A stretch of DNA of 64,000 nucleotides from Mimachlamys varia. Its lineage: Eukaryota; Mollusca; Bivalvia; Pectinida; Pectinidae. Of the stretch, positions 25,701 to 32,544 are shown piece by piece. The stretch's first letter is position 1; every line of letters starts with the position of its first letter. The DNA is taken from positions 35,159,465-35,223,464 of the forward strand of contig OX392536.1 in assembly GCA_947623455.1 (NCBI GenBank), in the 5' to 3' direction. Both the position numbers and the translations under genes were made by a program. The notes beneath the pieces were generated by a model. It did no database searches and was not told where the DNA came from. It saw nothing but the letters and a program-made list of their open reading frames with translations.

Positions 25701-25702
25701 AA
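1581..25702 (+). CDS. DEG/ENaC family amiloride-sensitive sodium channel subunit, 12 exons, complete (545 aa)
   Basis: Joined exons: 1581-1767, 12330-12511, 14630-14844, 16455-16558, 19053-19216, 19496-19615, 20576-20726, 21985-22063, 22722-22779, 23387-23481, 23939-24032, 25514-25702. All junctions are GT-AG and phase-compatible, giving 545 codons plus TAA. Seen: short cytoplasmic N-terminus with His37-Gly38 (the DEG/ENaC gating motif), TM1 about 48-70, FPAVTLC at 95-101, about 16 ectodomain cysteines including a YCGCC cluster, SAWPS near TM2, and TM2 from about 487 with GLS at 500-502 (selectivity-filter position) followed by FE at 507-508. A basic C-tail follows. Family knowledge: these are trimeric plasma-membrane Na+ channels gated by peptides, protons, mechanical or other stimuli. 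In molluscs this family includes peptide-gated FaNaC-type channels, but I cannot assign ligand or subtype. The start is the first in-frame ATG after an in-frame TAA at 1395. Length is normal for the family. Confidence 0.96.
2535..4870. repeat. Minisatellite, 40-bp unit, about 58 copies
   Basis: Unit GTATCCTAGTGTTGTTTTCC + TTTAGTTTTGACGTCTGTTC in near-perfect register for 2.3 kb within DEG/ENaC intron 1. Variants recur (TGATC for TGTTC, GTGTTGAAGTTTGATC), suggesting block duplications. Confidence 0.95.
5372..5445. repeat. Foldback hairpin
   Basis: TTCCGTAAACGAG and CTCGTTTACGGAA are inverted around a 6-base loop, with outer pairing of CCGTCGG with CCGACGG. Confidence 0.7.
5657..5803. repeat. 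Inverted repeat (foldback element), about 47-bp arms
   Basis: Left arm GCATTAAACATCATTCTGTT...ACACGGAACAG and right arm CTGTTCCGTGTTATAAGACC...TTTAATGC pair with few mismatches around a roughly 50-bp loop. Confidence 0.75.
6141..6237 (-). mobile_element. Hammerhead-bearing repeat, truncated inside the ribozyme
   Basis: The minus strand carries only the 3' part, from GAAAC-GGCUGUA-UGAUGC to the common 3' end. It abuts a fragment of the reverse-transcriptase repeat family, forming a chimeric junction at 6237/6238. Confidence 0.6.
6238..6306 (-). repeat. Reverse-transcriptase family 3' UTR fragment
   Basis: Matches the GAGAACCGAGTCATCA and CAATCACAACAAGTAAGCA blocks of the family; fused to the truncated hammerhead repeat. 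Confidence 0.55.
6975..7135 (-). repeat. Reverse-transcriptase family 3' UTR fragment
   Basis: Contains GAATACCGAAGCGTCAACA and AGGTGTTCCGGAAGAGTAAG blocks of the family terminal region. Confidence 0.6.
8338..9205. mobile_element. Inverted pair of reverse-transcriptase retroelement 3' ends (foldback)
   Basis: 8338-8886 reads on the minus strand as the C-terminal coding end of a reverse-transcriptase protein (8545-8886; blocks KRDGFDFPIVNFPFLDSN, SYGVYMSQLIRYSRA, LLTNKLTAQ, FYGRHLDLIEKY) plus its 3' UTR. 8891-9205 is the same 3' UTR on the plus strand. The two form arms of about 300 bp around the coding piece. In molluscs this C-terminus is attached to retroelement RTs; Penelope-like is possible, class uncertain. 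Confidence 0.75.
9978..10070 (-). mobile_element. Hammerhead-bearing repeat, truncated inside the ribozyme
   Basis: The minus strand keeps GACGAAACAGCUGUA-UGGUGC to near the common 3' end; everything 5' of the second stem II strand is gone. Stem I has one substitution. Confidence 0.55.
11262..11905 (-). pseudogene. Decayed copy of the reverse-transcriptase family 3' end
   Basis: Minus strand: coding remnants (SYRDFRYRHPLLTNKLTALG) and the family 3' UTR with GTTCCGGAAGAGTAAGCG (plus strand). Multiple substitutions; no intact frame. In DEG/ENaC intron 1. Confidence 0.6.
12330..12511 (+). CDS. DEG/ENaC gene, exon 2 (end of TM1, FPAVTLC motif)
   Basis: Starts after acag; its first two bases complete Gly63. 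It encodes the post-TM1 YTYPTSTNLVL segment and the family-diagnostic FPAVTLCNSNP, whose Cys101 is the first conserved ectodomain cysteine. Donor gtaggt at 12512, phase 0. It lies 10.6 kb downstream of exon 1. Confidence 0.96.
13385..13580. repeat. Degenerate tandem repeat, about 21-22-bp unit
   Basis: Repeats of TAATGGTATGTATTTCAATA variants, in DEG/ENaC intron 2. Confidence 0.75.
14630..14844 (+). CDS. DEG/ENaC gene, exon 3 (finger/upper ectodomain)
   Basis: Acceptor tatag. Reads Ala-Ala-Asp-Thr-Thr into an Asn/Tyr/Asp-rich stretch with a potential N-glycosylation site (NNST), then GHQLDDMLVACSFKGKSC, a conserved DEG/ENaC block with two cysteines. Donor gtcagt at 14845, phase 2. Confidence 0.95.
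15685..16280. repeat. Minisatellite, 39-bp unit, about 15 copies
   Basis: Unit AATGATCTTATCACTCGGAA + CTACAGGGTGTATTTGTTT in DEG/ENaC intron 3. Because 39 is divisible by 3, several frames stay open on both strands (13-residue peptide repeats such as IKQIHPVVPRDKI). A sub-block of variants (CAGGTTGTGTCTG) recurs at 15830 and 16105, indicating a duplication of several units at once. Confidence 0.95.
16455..16558 (+). CDS. DEG/ENaC gene, exon 4
   Basis: Acceptor tttcag; the first base completes Ser195. Encodes NFSHFVHYKYGNCYTFN, the conserved Gly-Asn-Cys-Tyr-Thr-Phe block of the family, then a short NST-containing loop. Donor gtaaat at 16559, phase 1. Confidence 0.96.
16891..17126 (-). mobile_element. 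tRNA-derived SINE, second copy of the same family
   Basis: Head GTGGTACAGTGGATAGCGC, B-box-like GGTTCAATTCC (17059-17069), core TTTTCTCCGGGTACTCCGG, and a tail shared with the 22.8 kb copy. Flanked by 11-bp direct repeats TAGGTGGAATA (16880-16890) and TAGTTGGAATA (17127-17137), one mismatch. In DEG/ENaC intron 4. Confidence 0.88.
17255..17350 (-). repeat. Reverse-transcriptase family 3' UTR fragment (left arm of an inverted pair)
   Basis: CATAATCCGAACTCAAAATCG block; pairs in inverted orientation with 17822-17942 about 480 bp downstream. Confidence 0.6.
17368..17470. repeat. Dispersed repeat, copy 1
   Basis: Shares ACAGGGACCTG, TTACAGCTAGTTTTGGACC and the ATGCCCC...AATGGTCA blocks with 52478-52615. 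Confidence 0.5.
17822..17942 (+). repeat. Reverse-transcriptase family 3' UTR fragment (right arm of an inverted pair)
   Basis: ACCTGGTCTTATTCTCTTAC to GACGCTTCCGTATTCTC, on the plus strand. Confidence 0.6.
17998..18175 (-). repeat. Reverse-transcriptase family 3' UTR fragment
   Basis: Well-conserved terminal block from GAATACCGAAGCGTCAACA to the GACACCCGCCATGTAAATG block. Confidence 0.65.
18535..18812 (+). mobile_element. Hammerhead-bearing repeat
   Basis: Sense copy in DEG/ENaC intron 4; shares the cgatttgaaattatac 5' block, the GGGGTTTTACGCACC block, the ribozyme block (mutated) and the gtgcagcatatg 3' block. The 5' limit is approximate. Confidence 0.7.
18684..18727 (+). ncRNA. Hammerhead ribozyme motif with a core mutation (G8 to U)
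   Basis: Stems I, II and III are as in the intact copies, but the core reads CUGAAUA instead of CUGAAGA. G8 is a catalytic residue of the hammerhead, so this copy is predicted to be dead. Located in DEG/ENaC intron 4. Confidence 0.7.
19053..19216 (+). CDS. DEG/ENaC gene, exon 5 (palm beta-strand region)
   Basis: Acceptor gacag. Encodes GLSLELYLEQDEYIG, then the GIKLTIHNQ and PFPEENG stretches, which match the family pattern of a GL.L.L...Q.EY strand followed by V.IH....P. Donor gtgagt at 19217, phase 0. Confidence 0.95.
19496..19615 (+). CDS. DEG/ENaC gene, exon 6
   Basis: Forty codons in phase 0, beginning TEIIRAKAPHGECKDY. The Gly-Glu-Cys-x-x-Tyr block contains a conserved cysteine. Ends LNVEYSYV before donor gtaagt at 19616. 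An alternative acceptor four bases downstream (gacag) would hit TAA at its second codon, so 19496 is the better start. Confidence 0.94.
20118..20335 (-). repeat. Reverse-transcriptase family 3' UTR fragment
   Basis: Contains ACCGAAGTGTCAACAAAACC, GGTGTTCCGAAAGAGTAAGC and GAGAACCGAGTCATCA blocks. In DEG/ENaC intron 6. Confidence 0.6.
20501..20580. repeat. Four 20-bp tandem copies containing the exon 7 splice acceptor
   Basis: Units (G)TTTTTATGTGGTAGGCCTG at 20501, 20521, 20541 and 20561. Exon 7 begins after the TAG of the last unit. Confidence 0.92.
20576..20726 (+). CDS. DEG/ENaC gene, exon 7 (cysteine-rich domain)
   Basis: Encodes ACQKTCFQQSLIRYCGCC and SLSYPC, the C..C....I...CGC...P signature of the ectodomain, ending GWCRYSDDAQ. 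The acceptor is the AG in the last of four tandem 20-bp copies (20501-20580), each holding the same gtggtag/gcctg-like site. Starting at the next AG downstream (20600) would delete the first two conserved cysteines. Donor gtgagc at 20727, phase 1. Confidence 0.92.
20753..21043 (-). mobile_element. Hammerhead-bearing repeat, near full length (about 290 bp)
   Basis: The longest uninterrupted copy, antisense in DEG/ENaC intron 7, with its 3' end only 26 bases past the exon 7 donor. It shares both ends with the 46.5 kb copy. Confidence 0.75.
20829..20872 (-). ncRNA. Type I hammerhead ribozyme motif, intact core (antisense in DEG/ENaC intron 7)
   Basis: On the minus strand: GCAUCA, CUGAAGA, GUCC-CAGUA-GGAC, GAA, AC-AGAU-GU, A, UGAUGC. 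Same fold as the 47.1 kb copy but with different stem II and stem III loops, so loop sequence drifts while all paired and core bases are kept. Confidence 0.78.
21985..22063 (+). CDS. DEG/ENaC gene, exon 8 (cysteine-rich knuckle)
   Basis: Acceptor ttgcag. Completes Glu375 and encodes LCESSVLEKYEK then LPCSSSCVPPC, matching the C..PC...C.PC.E arrangement of DEG/ENaC ectodomains. Donor gtacgt at 22064, phase 2. Confidence 0.94.
22722..22779 (+). CDS. DEG/ENaC gene, exon 9
   Basis: Acceptor atttcag; the first base completes Asp401. Encodes ETEFMTEVSMSAWPSTEYM; the Ser-x-x-Trp-Pro-Ser block is near-universal in the family. The donor gtcagt at 22780 lies inside the 10-bp target-site duplication of a SINE immediately downstream. 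Confidence 0.94.
22787..23035 (-). mobile_element. tRNA-derived SINE inserted at the exon 9 donor of the DEG/ENaC gene
   Basis: The minus strand reads a tRNA-like head (GTGGTGCAGTGGATAGCGC), a B-box-like GGTTCGATTCC (22968-22978), the conserved CTCC/CCGGGTACTCCGG core and an AT-rich tail. Flanked by an exact 10-bp duplication ATGGTCAGTT at 22777-22786 and 23036-23045. The left copy contains the last codon of exon 9 and its 5' splice site. Confidence 0.88.
23387..23481 (+). CDS. DEG/ENaC gene, exon 10
   Basis: Acceptor ctacag. Thirty-one codons plus two bases (DTAINDFRATSNSLFTTI and onward to RDFM), the variable thumb/wrist region between the Trp-Pro-Ser block and the final palm strand. Donor gtaagt at 23482, phase 2. 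Confidence 0.9.
23939..24032 (+). CDS. DEG/ENaC gene, exon 11 (last palm strand)
   Basis: Acceptor tttgag; the first base completes Lys452. Encodes NGVKVEIYYRYLNYEVI and ends EASYE, corresponding to the K..VYF..LNY.......Y strand that precedes TM2. Donor gtaagt at 24033, phase 0. The acceptor is preceded by a TA-rich rather than pyrimidine-rich tract, so it is the weakest in the gene. Confidence 0.9.
24380..24905. repeat. Minisatellite, about 64-bp unit, 8 copies
   Basis: Unit with CCAGACATCTATCTGTCGAA, ATGTCTAAGTCTG and AGAGGAAACTCGGGCCCACA, in DEG/ENaC intron 11. Confidence 0.9.
25015..25495 (+). repeat. Dispersed repeat (copy interrupted by the hAT-like MITE)
   Basis: Shares TTTTATAGCAAAATCTAC, GTCGTTTGTAA, the GAATGAATAATTTTC block and a TATTTCAC block with 48425-48730. 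It lies in DEG/ENaC intron 11. Confidence 0.6.
25111..25315. mobile_element. hAT-like MITE with palindromic internal repeats
   Basis: Terminal inverted repeats ACGGAAGCCG...TAGTGCCACATGAAGT of about 28 bp, flanked by a perfect 8-bp duplication ATTCTGCT (25103-25110 and 25316-25323), the hallmark length for hAT elements. The interior is about six 22-bp units built on the palindrome TCGTAATTACGA. It is nested in another repeat whose uninterrupted relative lies at 48425-48730. Confidence 0.85.
25514..25702 (+). CDS. DEG/ENaC gene, exon 12 (TM2, selectivity filter, C-terminus)
   Basis: Acceptor aacag. Encodes VENLLSDIGGQLGLWIGLS, the diagnostic pre-TM2/TM2 sequence with the GLS filter, followed by VSLFEIIEI and a basic RRKKKDE tail; stop TAA at 25700-25702. 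Confidence 0.98.
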   Translation: MENLLSDIGGQLGLWIGLSIVSLFEIIEIFSDLVVIGILKLFRRKKKDEVTSISVKEAKGDE

Positions 25703-26164
25703 CAGTTAACTGCCTCCACGTTAGTGCCGATTACAAAGATACGTCACGATTACGTTGTAATGAACCCTGTCATGTAACGCATGCTGGATGATGTATTGCA
25801 CAGGAATTACACTCGTGAAGAAGTGCCAGGACAGTGTCGATGATTAAGCTTCAGGGATTTTAACGAAGCTTTATAAAACGTTTAAAAATGTGACAAAAAT
25901 CGTTCTTCACAACGCTACAGTAAATCACGTTTAATGTAGAAGCGTCACAGATGCTTTGTATTACGTAGTGGGTATGGGATTGACTAATAATCTGTCATTT
26001 TTCCTGGTTCTGATGTTATTGAGGTAACGTTCATTATAGCCAGCGGTTTATTGACGTTTTGATATGTTGTTGCCAACAACTGTTGCTTTAAGTCAGTCCT
26101 ATTTACTCGAATGAATGACTGCTTTTACATGCTGTCCAACTATTCACAAAGTAAGGTTTTCGAA

Positions 26165-26315
26165 GTATGATTCCTACTTTTTGACCCCTAGCATCACTGA
26201 AGAGTCCTAGGAGAAAGAAACAGCTTTACGATGCAGTTCAATTCATTTTTTCGGCATAATGTATCTATTACTATATTTAAGAGGTGCAGCATATGTATGT
26301 GTTACGTCATTTTTG
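26165..26315 (+). mobile_element. Hammerhead-bearing repeat, 5'-truncated
   Basis: Begins just upstream of the ribozyme block and runs to the common 3' end (gtgcagcatatgtatgtgtt). It lies downstream of the DEG/ENaC stop, possibly in the 3' UTR. Confidence 0.65.
26191..26234 (+). ncRNA. Decayed hammerhead ribozyme motif
   Basis: GCAUCA and CUGAAGA are kept. The second half of stem II (GGAC) and the following G are replaced by an A-rich run, the cleavage-site GUA is UUA, and the first stem I return base is C. Predicted inactive. It lies 0.5 kb past the DEG/ENaC stop codon. Confidence 0.6.
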
Positions 26316-26805
26316 ATGACAGTAAGAAATATTTCTCTGTGTGATGCTTGATTATTCAATAACCCGAAAATGTTAATTATACAAACGCTGGTTCAATATA
26401 ACTCTCGTAATTTCTAAAATTAAAAACAAAAGATCATTCAAATTATCATTACATTGTAGCTTTGAGTTTTCTCATTTGACGTAACGGTATATTTTGTCAG
26501 AAATCAACCGTGGAATATACTAATATCCTACTTCGTTATTGGTGATGGCTGTAAAATATCAATGTAGATAACACAACTTTTCTCTACACGTTTGTTGGTA
26601 ATATTCTAATCACTTTGAGGTCTATGATTAAGGTTAAACAGCATATTAATGTTTACTTCGTGACGTCATACTATGGTAACGTCACCATGCAGCCGGTCAA
26701 ATAGAGTAATTTCCTTCTTATAATTTGAAAGGTTCTATTTTTATTTATGATAAAACCCCATCATTTTGCATCCAGTTAAGGTTTGGGCCAGTGTAATATT
26801 CGCCT

Positions 26806-26811
26806 AATAAA
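26806..26811 (+). terminator. Possible polyadenylation signal of the DEG/ENaC gene
   Basis: The first clear AATAAA I see after the stop codon, 1.1 kb downstream. If used, the 3' UTR would contain the decayed hammerhead repeat at 26165-26315. A closer variant signal may be the real one. Confidence 0.2.
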
Positions 26812-27134
26812 ATCAAGGATCAGGTAATATATGTTGATGCATTTGTTAAAAACATTTTTAATTATAAAAGGGAAAAAATAAAAAAGATATTTGAAAAACA
26901 AAAGCTTTCAAGCATGTTTGGTCTGTACAAAAAATTGAATTTTCCAGCCTCTACACAGAACATCTTCGGTTTCTCATTATGAGAGCTTTCTTTTCATGGA
27001 CATGTGATCGACGATACAAATACATGTTTGTGAACTATCTTGAAGCATACTTCATGAAAAAAACCCATCAAAAGCTAGGATAAAATATACTGAGGAAGAT
27101 ATAGTACGAATGACAACATACTTGTTTAGATCGG

Positions 27135-27840
27135 ATGAAAGATTTTCCAACAGACTGTTTGCATTCTCATGGACACCAACTGTGACCCACTTTTAGAAGA
27201 CTTCTTTTTGTGTACATACGAGGCTGAATTTGTCGAGGAGATTATCAGGACGGGTACCAAAATTCTTGCCAAATCTTTCGATTTCACTTCGACGACGTGT
27301 TGTCTATAAACAACAAGAAGTTTGCCTTCTTAGTCGATCGTATATACCTTACTGAACTCATAACAGACTCTCCTAAATCAGCGCCGTACCTCGATCTCTA
27401 CTTAAACTATGACCAACACGGGCAGCTTACTACTAAGCTGTATGATAAACGTGACGATTTCGATTTTTCGATCGTGAACGTTCCTTTTCTTGATAGTAAC
27501 ATCTTTACTTCTCCATTTTATGGATTTTACATGTCTCAGTAAAAATCGGAATTATAGGGTTTTCTCTGAACATCAAGATTTTCATGATAGTTGTCAGCTG
27601 CTGAAGGCCAAACTTACGGCACCGGGATTCGAGAGATATAAGTTGATGAAAACTACGGGCAAGTTTTTATGGTCGCCATCTTGGTCTCGTTGCGAAATCT
27701 CCTACATCTTTTCATGATATGAAGATGAAAATGAACGTTTTTTTGAATATGCTCATTAGCATGTCATGTGTGATTTCATTTTACGTCAGTTCTCATCAAG
27801 TAAGCATGCTAATGAGCATACTCAAAAACTTCAATCTTCA
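27135..27840 (+). pseudogene. Broken reverse transcriptase of the same retroelement family
   Basis: Plus-strand remnants in order: TNCDPLLEDFFLCTYEAEF (decayed from the usual TNCAPLLAD block), a frameshift near 27285, the catalytic Asp-Asp pair DDVLSINN (codons 27291-27296), SAPYLDLYLNYDQHGQL and KLYDKRDDFDFSIVN, a stop at 27541, then a further-shifted LTAPGFERYKLMKT block. The conserved Tyr before Asp-Asp is lost. 27721-27840 forms a foldback of the 3' UTR. Confidence 0.75.
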
Positions 27841-30800
27841 AATGACACAATTATACAGAGAAATAGCAATTATACAATTATATGAAGTAGAAAAGAAAAA
27901 ACAATTGGCTTGGCACTTATATAAATGTGTTGCAGGTAACAGGCTTTTAGCTTTTCTTAATGGTCAAAATAGAAGCTTTAGGCATTTAGGCACCTTGTAT
28001 TACTTATTAATAGTTCAATAAACGCAAACACCAAATTTTAATTCTAAGCGCTGGTTTTATAATTCATTAGCACATTATACCGGGCTTTGTTTTGTACAAG
28101 TAACAAAGGAGCGCAATAACATGCAGCCCAGCTAGATAACATTATTATTGATATGTATTTATGAAACCCCCTTTTCTAGTTACGGCGAAGAATTAAAAGA
28201 AATGTTTTGACGATAAAACTATAACTATGTTATTCAATGTTTGCCTTTGACCACTTGATCTTGTAACACTTCGAATAAAAAGAAGAGCTGCTTCGAGCAC
28301 TGAAATGCTGAATGAGATTTACATGATCTTTAATTTCGGGCATTAATGTCATGTGTACATTTGTTGATTCCTGTCACATGAAACACCTTCAATCTGCTAT
28401 AAAGGGAACGCATTTAATCTTTGATTAGTATCTGACTTGACGATAATTTCCTGTCATTCAGAGTGATAACATATCTGATGTTCTTGTACTGGACGCCGAT
28501 TTTGGTTAATTCAATTTAATAAAACAGGATGAAAGTTTGATCCATACAACATTGGAACAAGGAAATAGATATTACTCATTATATAGAAACACGTTTAGCA
28601 TTAACAATGTACATGCTTTGCAATATTTATCTGTCGTCACAGGTAAAGGACACAGAAAGGAGAGGTATCCGCTTCATCAGCAATGGTCGAGTCTGAAATG
28701 CCAATCGCTATACACTTATTAAGTAATCTGTCAATCAAACGCGAAAAATCATCCCTGTTCTAATAAAGATCCATTTGAATCCTGTAAGGAGTTTGAAGCG
28801 TACACTGGCTGTCATTAAAACACACATTTACCATTATCATATCGTGAATAAACAGGTCTTTTGTGTCGATTGGTAGATAGTATTTGCATGGTCAGAACTA
28901 TGTCCTTCGGTATCATTTATAACGATTGTCAGTAGTCTAACTCTGACTGATAAAGGTTAGTGTTGTGAAATATCTGAATAATTGCATCTTATATTTCATA
29001 ACACTACTTAAACACATATATAACCTAAAAGCTACAATTCGTAACCATCTACAAGCATGTGATTGTTGACTTAATTTTTTGAGATATGATTGTATTATTT
29101 CTACAGAATATAAATCGATATCATGGGCTCGTATGCGTATTACTCTTCACAAAAAATAGATTATGATCAAAGCTAATTTTGAAAAAAATGAAAACTGCTA
29201 TACTTGAGCACATCAATCATTTTAAAAGAAGATATGTTTTGTTTTCTTTCTTTTTTTCTGAAAGTATAATTTTGAAACTATTAATCTCGAATTTTATCAA
29301 AAGGTACTCGGAATTGTATATTTGGTTTAAGCTCCTAAAACAACAACTGGACAATTCCCATTTTCGTGGGATCAAATTTCGTGGTTACATTAAAGCTGAA
29401 AAAACTCATATAGCTCGTGGACCTATGAATAAGTGGATTAAAGTTACCAATGAAATCAGCAGAATCAAAACCACTACGATAACTACTGATGCTACAGTAA
29501 TAATCATATGTTAAAATAACCATTAATCATTTTATGAGTTTAAATATATTACAACAAATGATGTTTGACAAAATTGAAATGAAAAAATAAATCAAACTAG
29601 AGCGCATGCTTATTACACGAATACAATAATTGGTACGTAAACTGGTATTACCCCTCGTTTTTATCTCATATGTGTTTTCACAATCTTTTTTTGTCAATCT
29701 TTAAATGAAATTATCCATACTGTTTATGGAGTTCAGACATATCGTACAAAAGTCAGCAGAAAGGGATGAGTATCAAGGTCCGTTTGGCAGCAAATTAAAC
29801 CATTTCCCTTTTAATTCAAATTATACATACGTTTCTATTATTTTTAATTTTCATAAACGATTCATGGTTTATGCTTGCTCCTTTCTATTAATAAGTACAT
29901 CAACTCTACATCGGTCACTTAAAAGTACGTCTTCTATTAATGATACAGCAGGTTTAGGTAAATGATATCAGACTTCTTACAACATAAACAATTGATACCA
30001 AGTAAAGCCATGTGCTAGAACAGATTATGTAAAAGGAGTAATTTTCTTGGGCGTGCATTATCAATTAATGGGAGCGGCTAAGAAGATAGAAAAGTCGCAG
30101 ACATGATACGGGAAACAGGAACCATTTACACTTATACGGCTTCAAAAGTTATGAAAGAAGAATATTTTGAAGATTGATGTGAAAAACATCATGATGCATG
30201 GATCATTTTGCTGAAAAGAGATAGAGAAAGGACGGTCAGGTAAAAGGCATTTGATATCAAAATCGTTGTGTTTATATGTTCTGTGTTGTAACTGAGGACA
30301 GGAGCATGGATAAGGAAGAAAATGTTTGCCCTTATTGTCGGGTATTTCCCATATCATCAGTGCTTACACATTACATATCATGATCATTTGATGGGTCTTG
30401 TCTCATTTTGAGCGTCTGAGGAGGAATGGAAATGGCGGAGTTATTGTCTGATACTGAATTAAAAAAAAACCCAGCTACGGTCATTCATCTGTTGAAAATA
30501 GAACGAAATATAAATGACTATGTAACTGTATTTTAGAAAACGTTTCACGAAAAGGGCGATAACCCGCTCATCTTTATGCATTTAGAAAACAAAGAAAAAA
30601 TTCTGAAACATATGAATAAGATCTGTTTGAATTACATGTGAAAATGTAAAGAGATTTATGGTTTCAATAAAAAAAAAGTCAATACTGATTAAGAAAGCAG
30701 TGGTCGCCTGACCAGAATTGGGTCGTTGAAAATTACGTTTAGTGTCTTATAATGTGTCTTTAATTCGGATAAGGAATATCACAATGTTAGTTGTTATTGC

Positions 30801-30899
30801 TCATACAGCGGATTGTGGAATAGTAAAACCAACAACAAGCAAGATTCACACGGAGCTATACTGTAGAATTATTTCTGTTATATATTGTATACCTGTTAA

Positions 30900-31279
30900 A
30901 GGCCCAATATAACGTAACATTTTTCGTGATTCTTAAAAATTCTGAAAAAAATCTAGTTGATAACCATGCAAAAATATGCCTAAAACGAAATAAACCTGAG
31001 CGGTAACTAGCAAGAATCTCTTGACAGAAAAATCCAAAGAATTGAAAATAATTCAGGTGTGGCCCACTTCAACAGCAAGCCGAAGTTAGAAGACAGTTAA
31101 ACATGGACGCGTGTTTACAAATACCGAGTTTCAACTGCTGATGCTGTACCGGTAACCGCGTAAGAATTCATCTTGGATATTGTTGATATCAGTTAATCTT
31201 AACTAAATCTATAAATATAATAAGTTATTTGGCTTGATTTTCGCTTCAAGTTTTGCCGTAAGTTACGTATGTTGGGCCT
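30900..31279. mobile_element. MITE with TTAA-flanked termini (copy 2)
   Basis: 380 bp, the same family and orientation as the 46.6 kb copy, with TTAA at 30896-30899 and 31280-31283. Interior shares blocks such as GTAAACCTGAGCGGTAACTA-like and GGACGCGTGTTTACAAATAC; the two copies differ by scattered substitutions and small indels. Non-coding. Confidence 0.82.
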
Positions 31280-32199
31280 TTAATATATACATAAATTATG
31301 TCATCAAAACTAACAACAATATGTGCCATGCAAATACATGTTACTCAACACCATTCGTGTTCGATTGGTTCAATCTTTGTCAACTTAAACCTGAGATACC
31401 ACCGTAGCGTAAAATATTCTCGTACATGTCTGTATTATTAGCTAGTTTTATATAAATAAGTTACTATTCATTCAATAGCAATTAACAAGTAATTAAATTA
31501 GCATTTGCATATCAACAACTATATAAATGAAACGTTTACATTTAAAGAATTTTTTTGTTAAGTTGAGAGCTTTGATAAACGGGGTCAATGATGCAAGAAG
31601 GGTGAACATTTGGGCTGCTGATCAATTAAGCACGGTCTAATGATTTCATGTTTTTGAACAGTTGACTGGTTCTAACGTATAGATGTAACCACGAACAAAG
31701 ACTAACCTGTCTGTTACTCTGCCTAACAGATTGACACCTCACAGATCAGAGTTAATGCTCTGTCCAACACTCTATATAAACATTTGTCCCTGCCTATGTA
31801 GCGTATTCGCTATTTGTCTTGCAACGGGGTCGTGTATTTGACAAGAATAAAAGATTTGGACTAGTTAACAATTCTTTCCCCCCGAATCCCCCCTGCCATT
31901 CACAAAACAAGCACGCCGTACAAACATGTTCAGCTTTGTGTTGTCCATGTTCTGTACTCATTTTTGTATTCCTGTTATGATTTACTCATTGATAATATCT
32001 CACTGAAATTATCATTATTTTGTTCAGACGTTGGTTTGATCCATTTGTGACTCGGTACAATTGAAATGTAACTGACAAATGCCAGATTTCACGATGAAAA
32101 GGTCAGACCACCGTGTGGTACGTAGCATTCGCAAAAGGCTTTACCACATTATGACGTAAGTGTTTACAAAAGCCGAATATAGCAGTATGACCTCCATAC

Positions 32200-32208
32200 C
32201 CTTTATAA
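32200..32208 (+). promoter_or_regulatory. Possible TATA box and E-box of the unknown secreted-protein gene
   Basis: CTTTATAAA about 130 bp upstream of the ATG at 32334, followed at 32211-32216 by CACGTG. The spacing suits a start site near 32235. Sequence-only inference. Confidence 0.35.
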
Positions 32209-32333
32209 ACCACGTGATTCACAAAGTTAAACACACGTTAAATATATTACCTGTGAATTTGTGGATTACCAGCAGGAGATTGTGATAGGTGTATAGCAGT
32301 GACAGAAGAGTGTTATTTCGACATTGATACACC

Positions 32334-32544
32334 ATGACACAATTAGTGAAATGTCGACTGGGAATATTATTTTATTTAACTTTTATTCTTATGTGCTTAG
32401 CAATATCCGGATACGAAGGAAGAAAGATTGAATCAAAAAAGGATATACAACATAGCAGAAAGAATGTGTCTCCTCTATCCCAAACACGAGGTGTTGACGA
32501 CGGATCCGAAACAGAAACAGGTGTTAGACGGTGTCTTGGGAAAG
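32334..32544 (+). CDS. Unknown secreted protein, exon 1 (signal peptide)
   Basis: ATG at 32334 (context accATGa). A positive n-region and hydrophobic core end near Gly26, followed by a charged stretch (GRKIESKKDIQHSRKN) and TGVRRCLGK. Donor gtgagt at 32545, phase 1. The open frame continues briefly into the intron to a TAA, so an unspliced reading would give only 80 residues. Confidence 0.75.

Larger units (their letters stand above)
25703..32199. other. Intergenic region between the two genes
   Basis: Holds the decayed hammerhead repeat, the broken reverse transcriptase and the TTAA-flanked MITE listed separately. The rest is AT-rich DNA in which I find no supportable gene; open frames here (for example at 29179 and 29705) lack coding bias and splice context. 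Confidence 0.6.
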
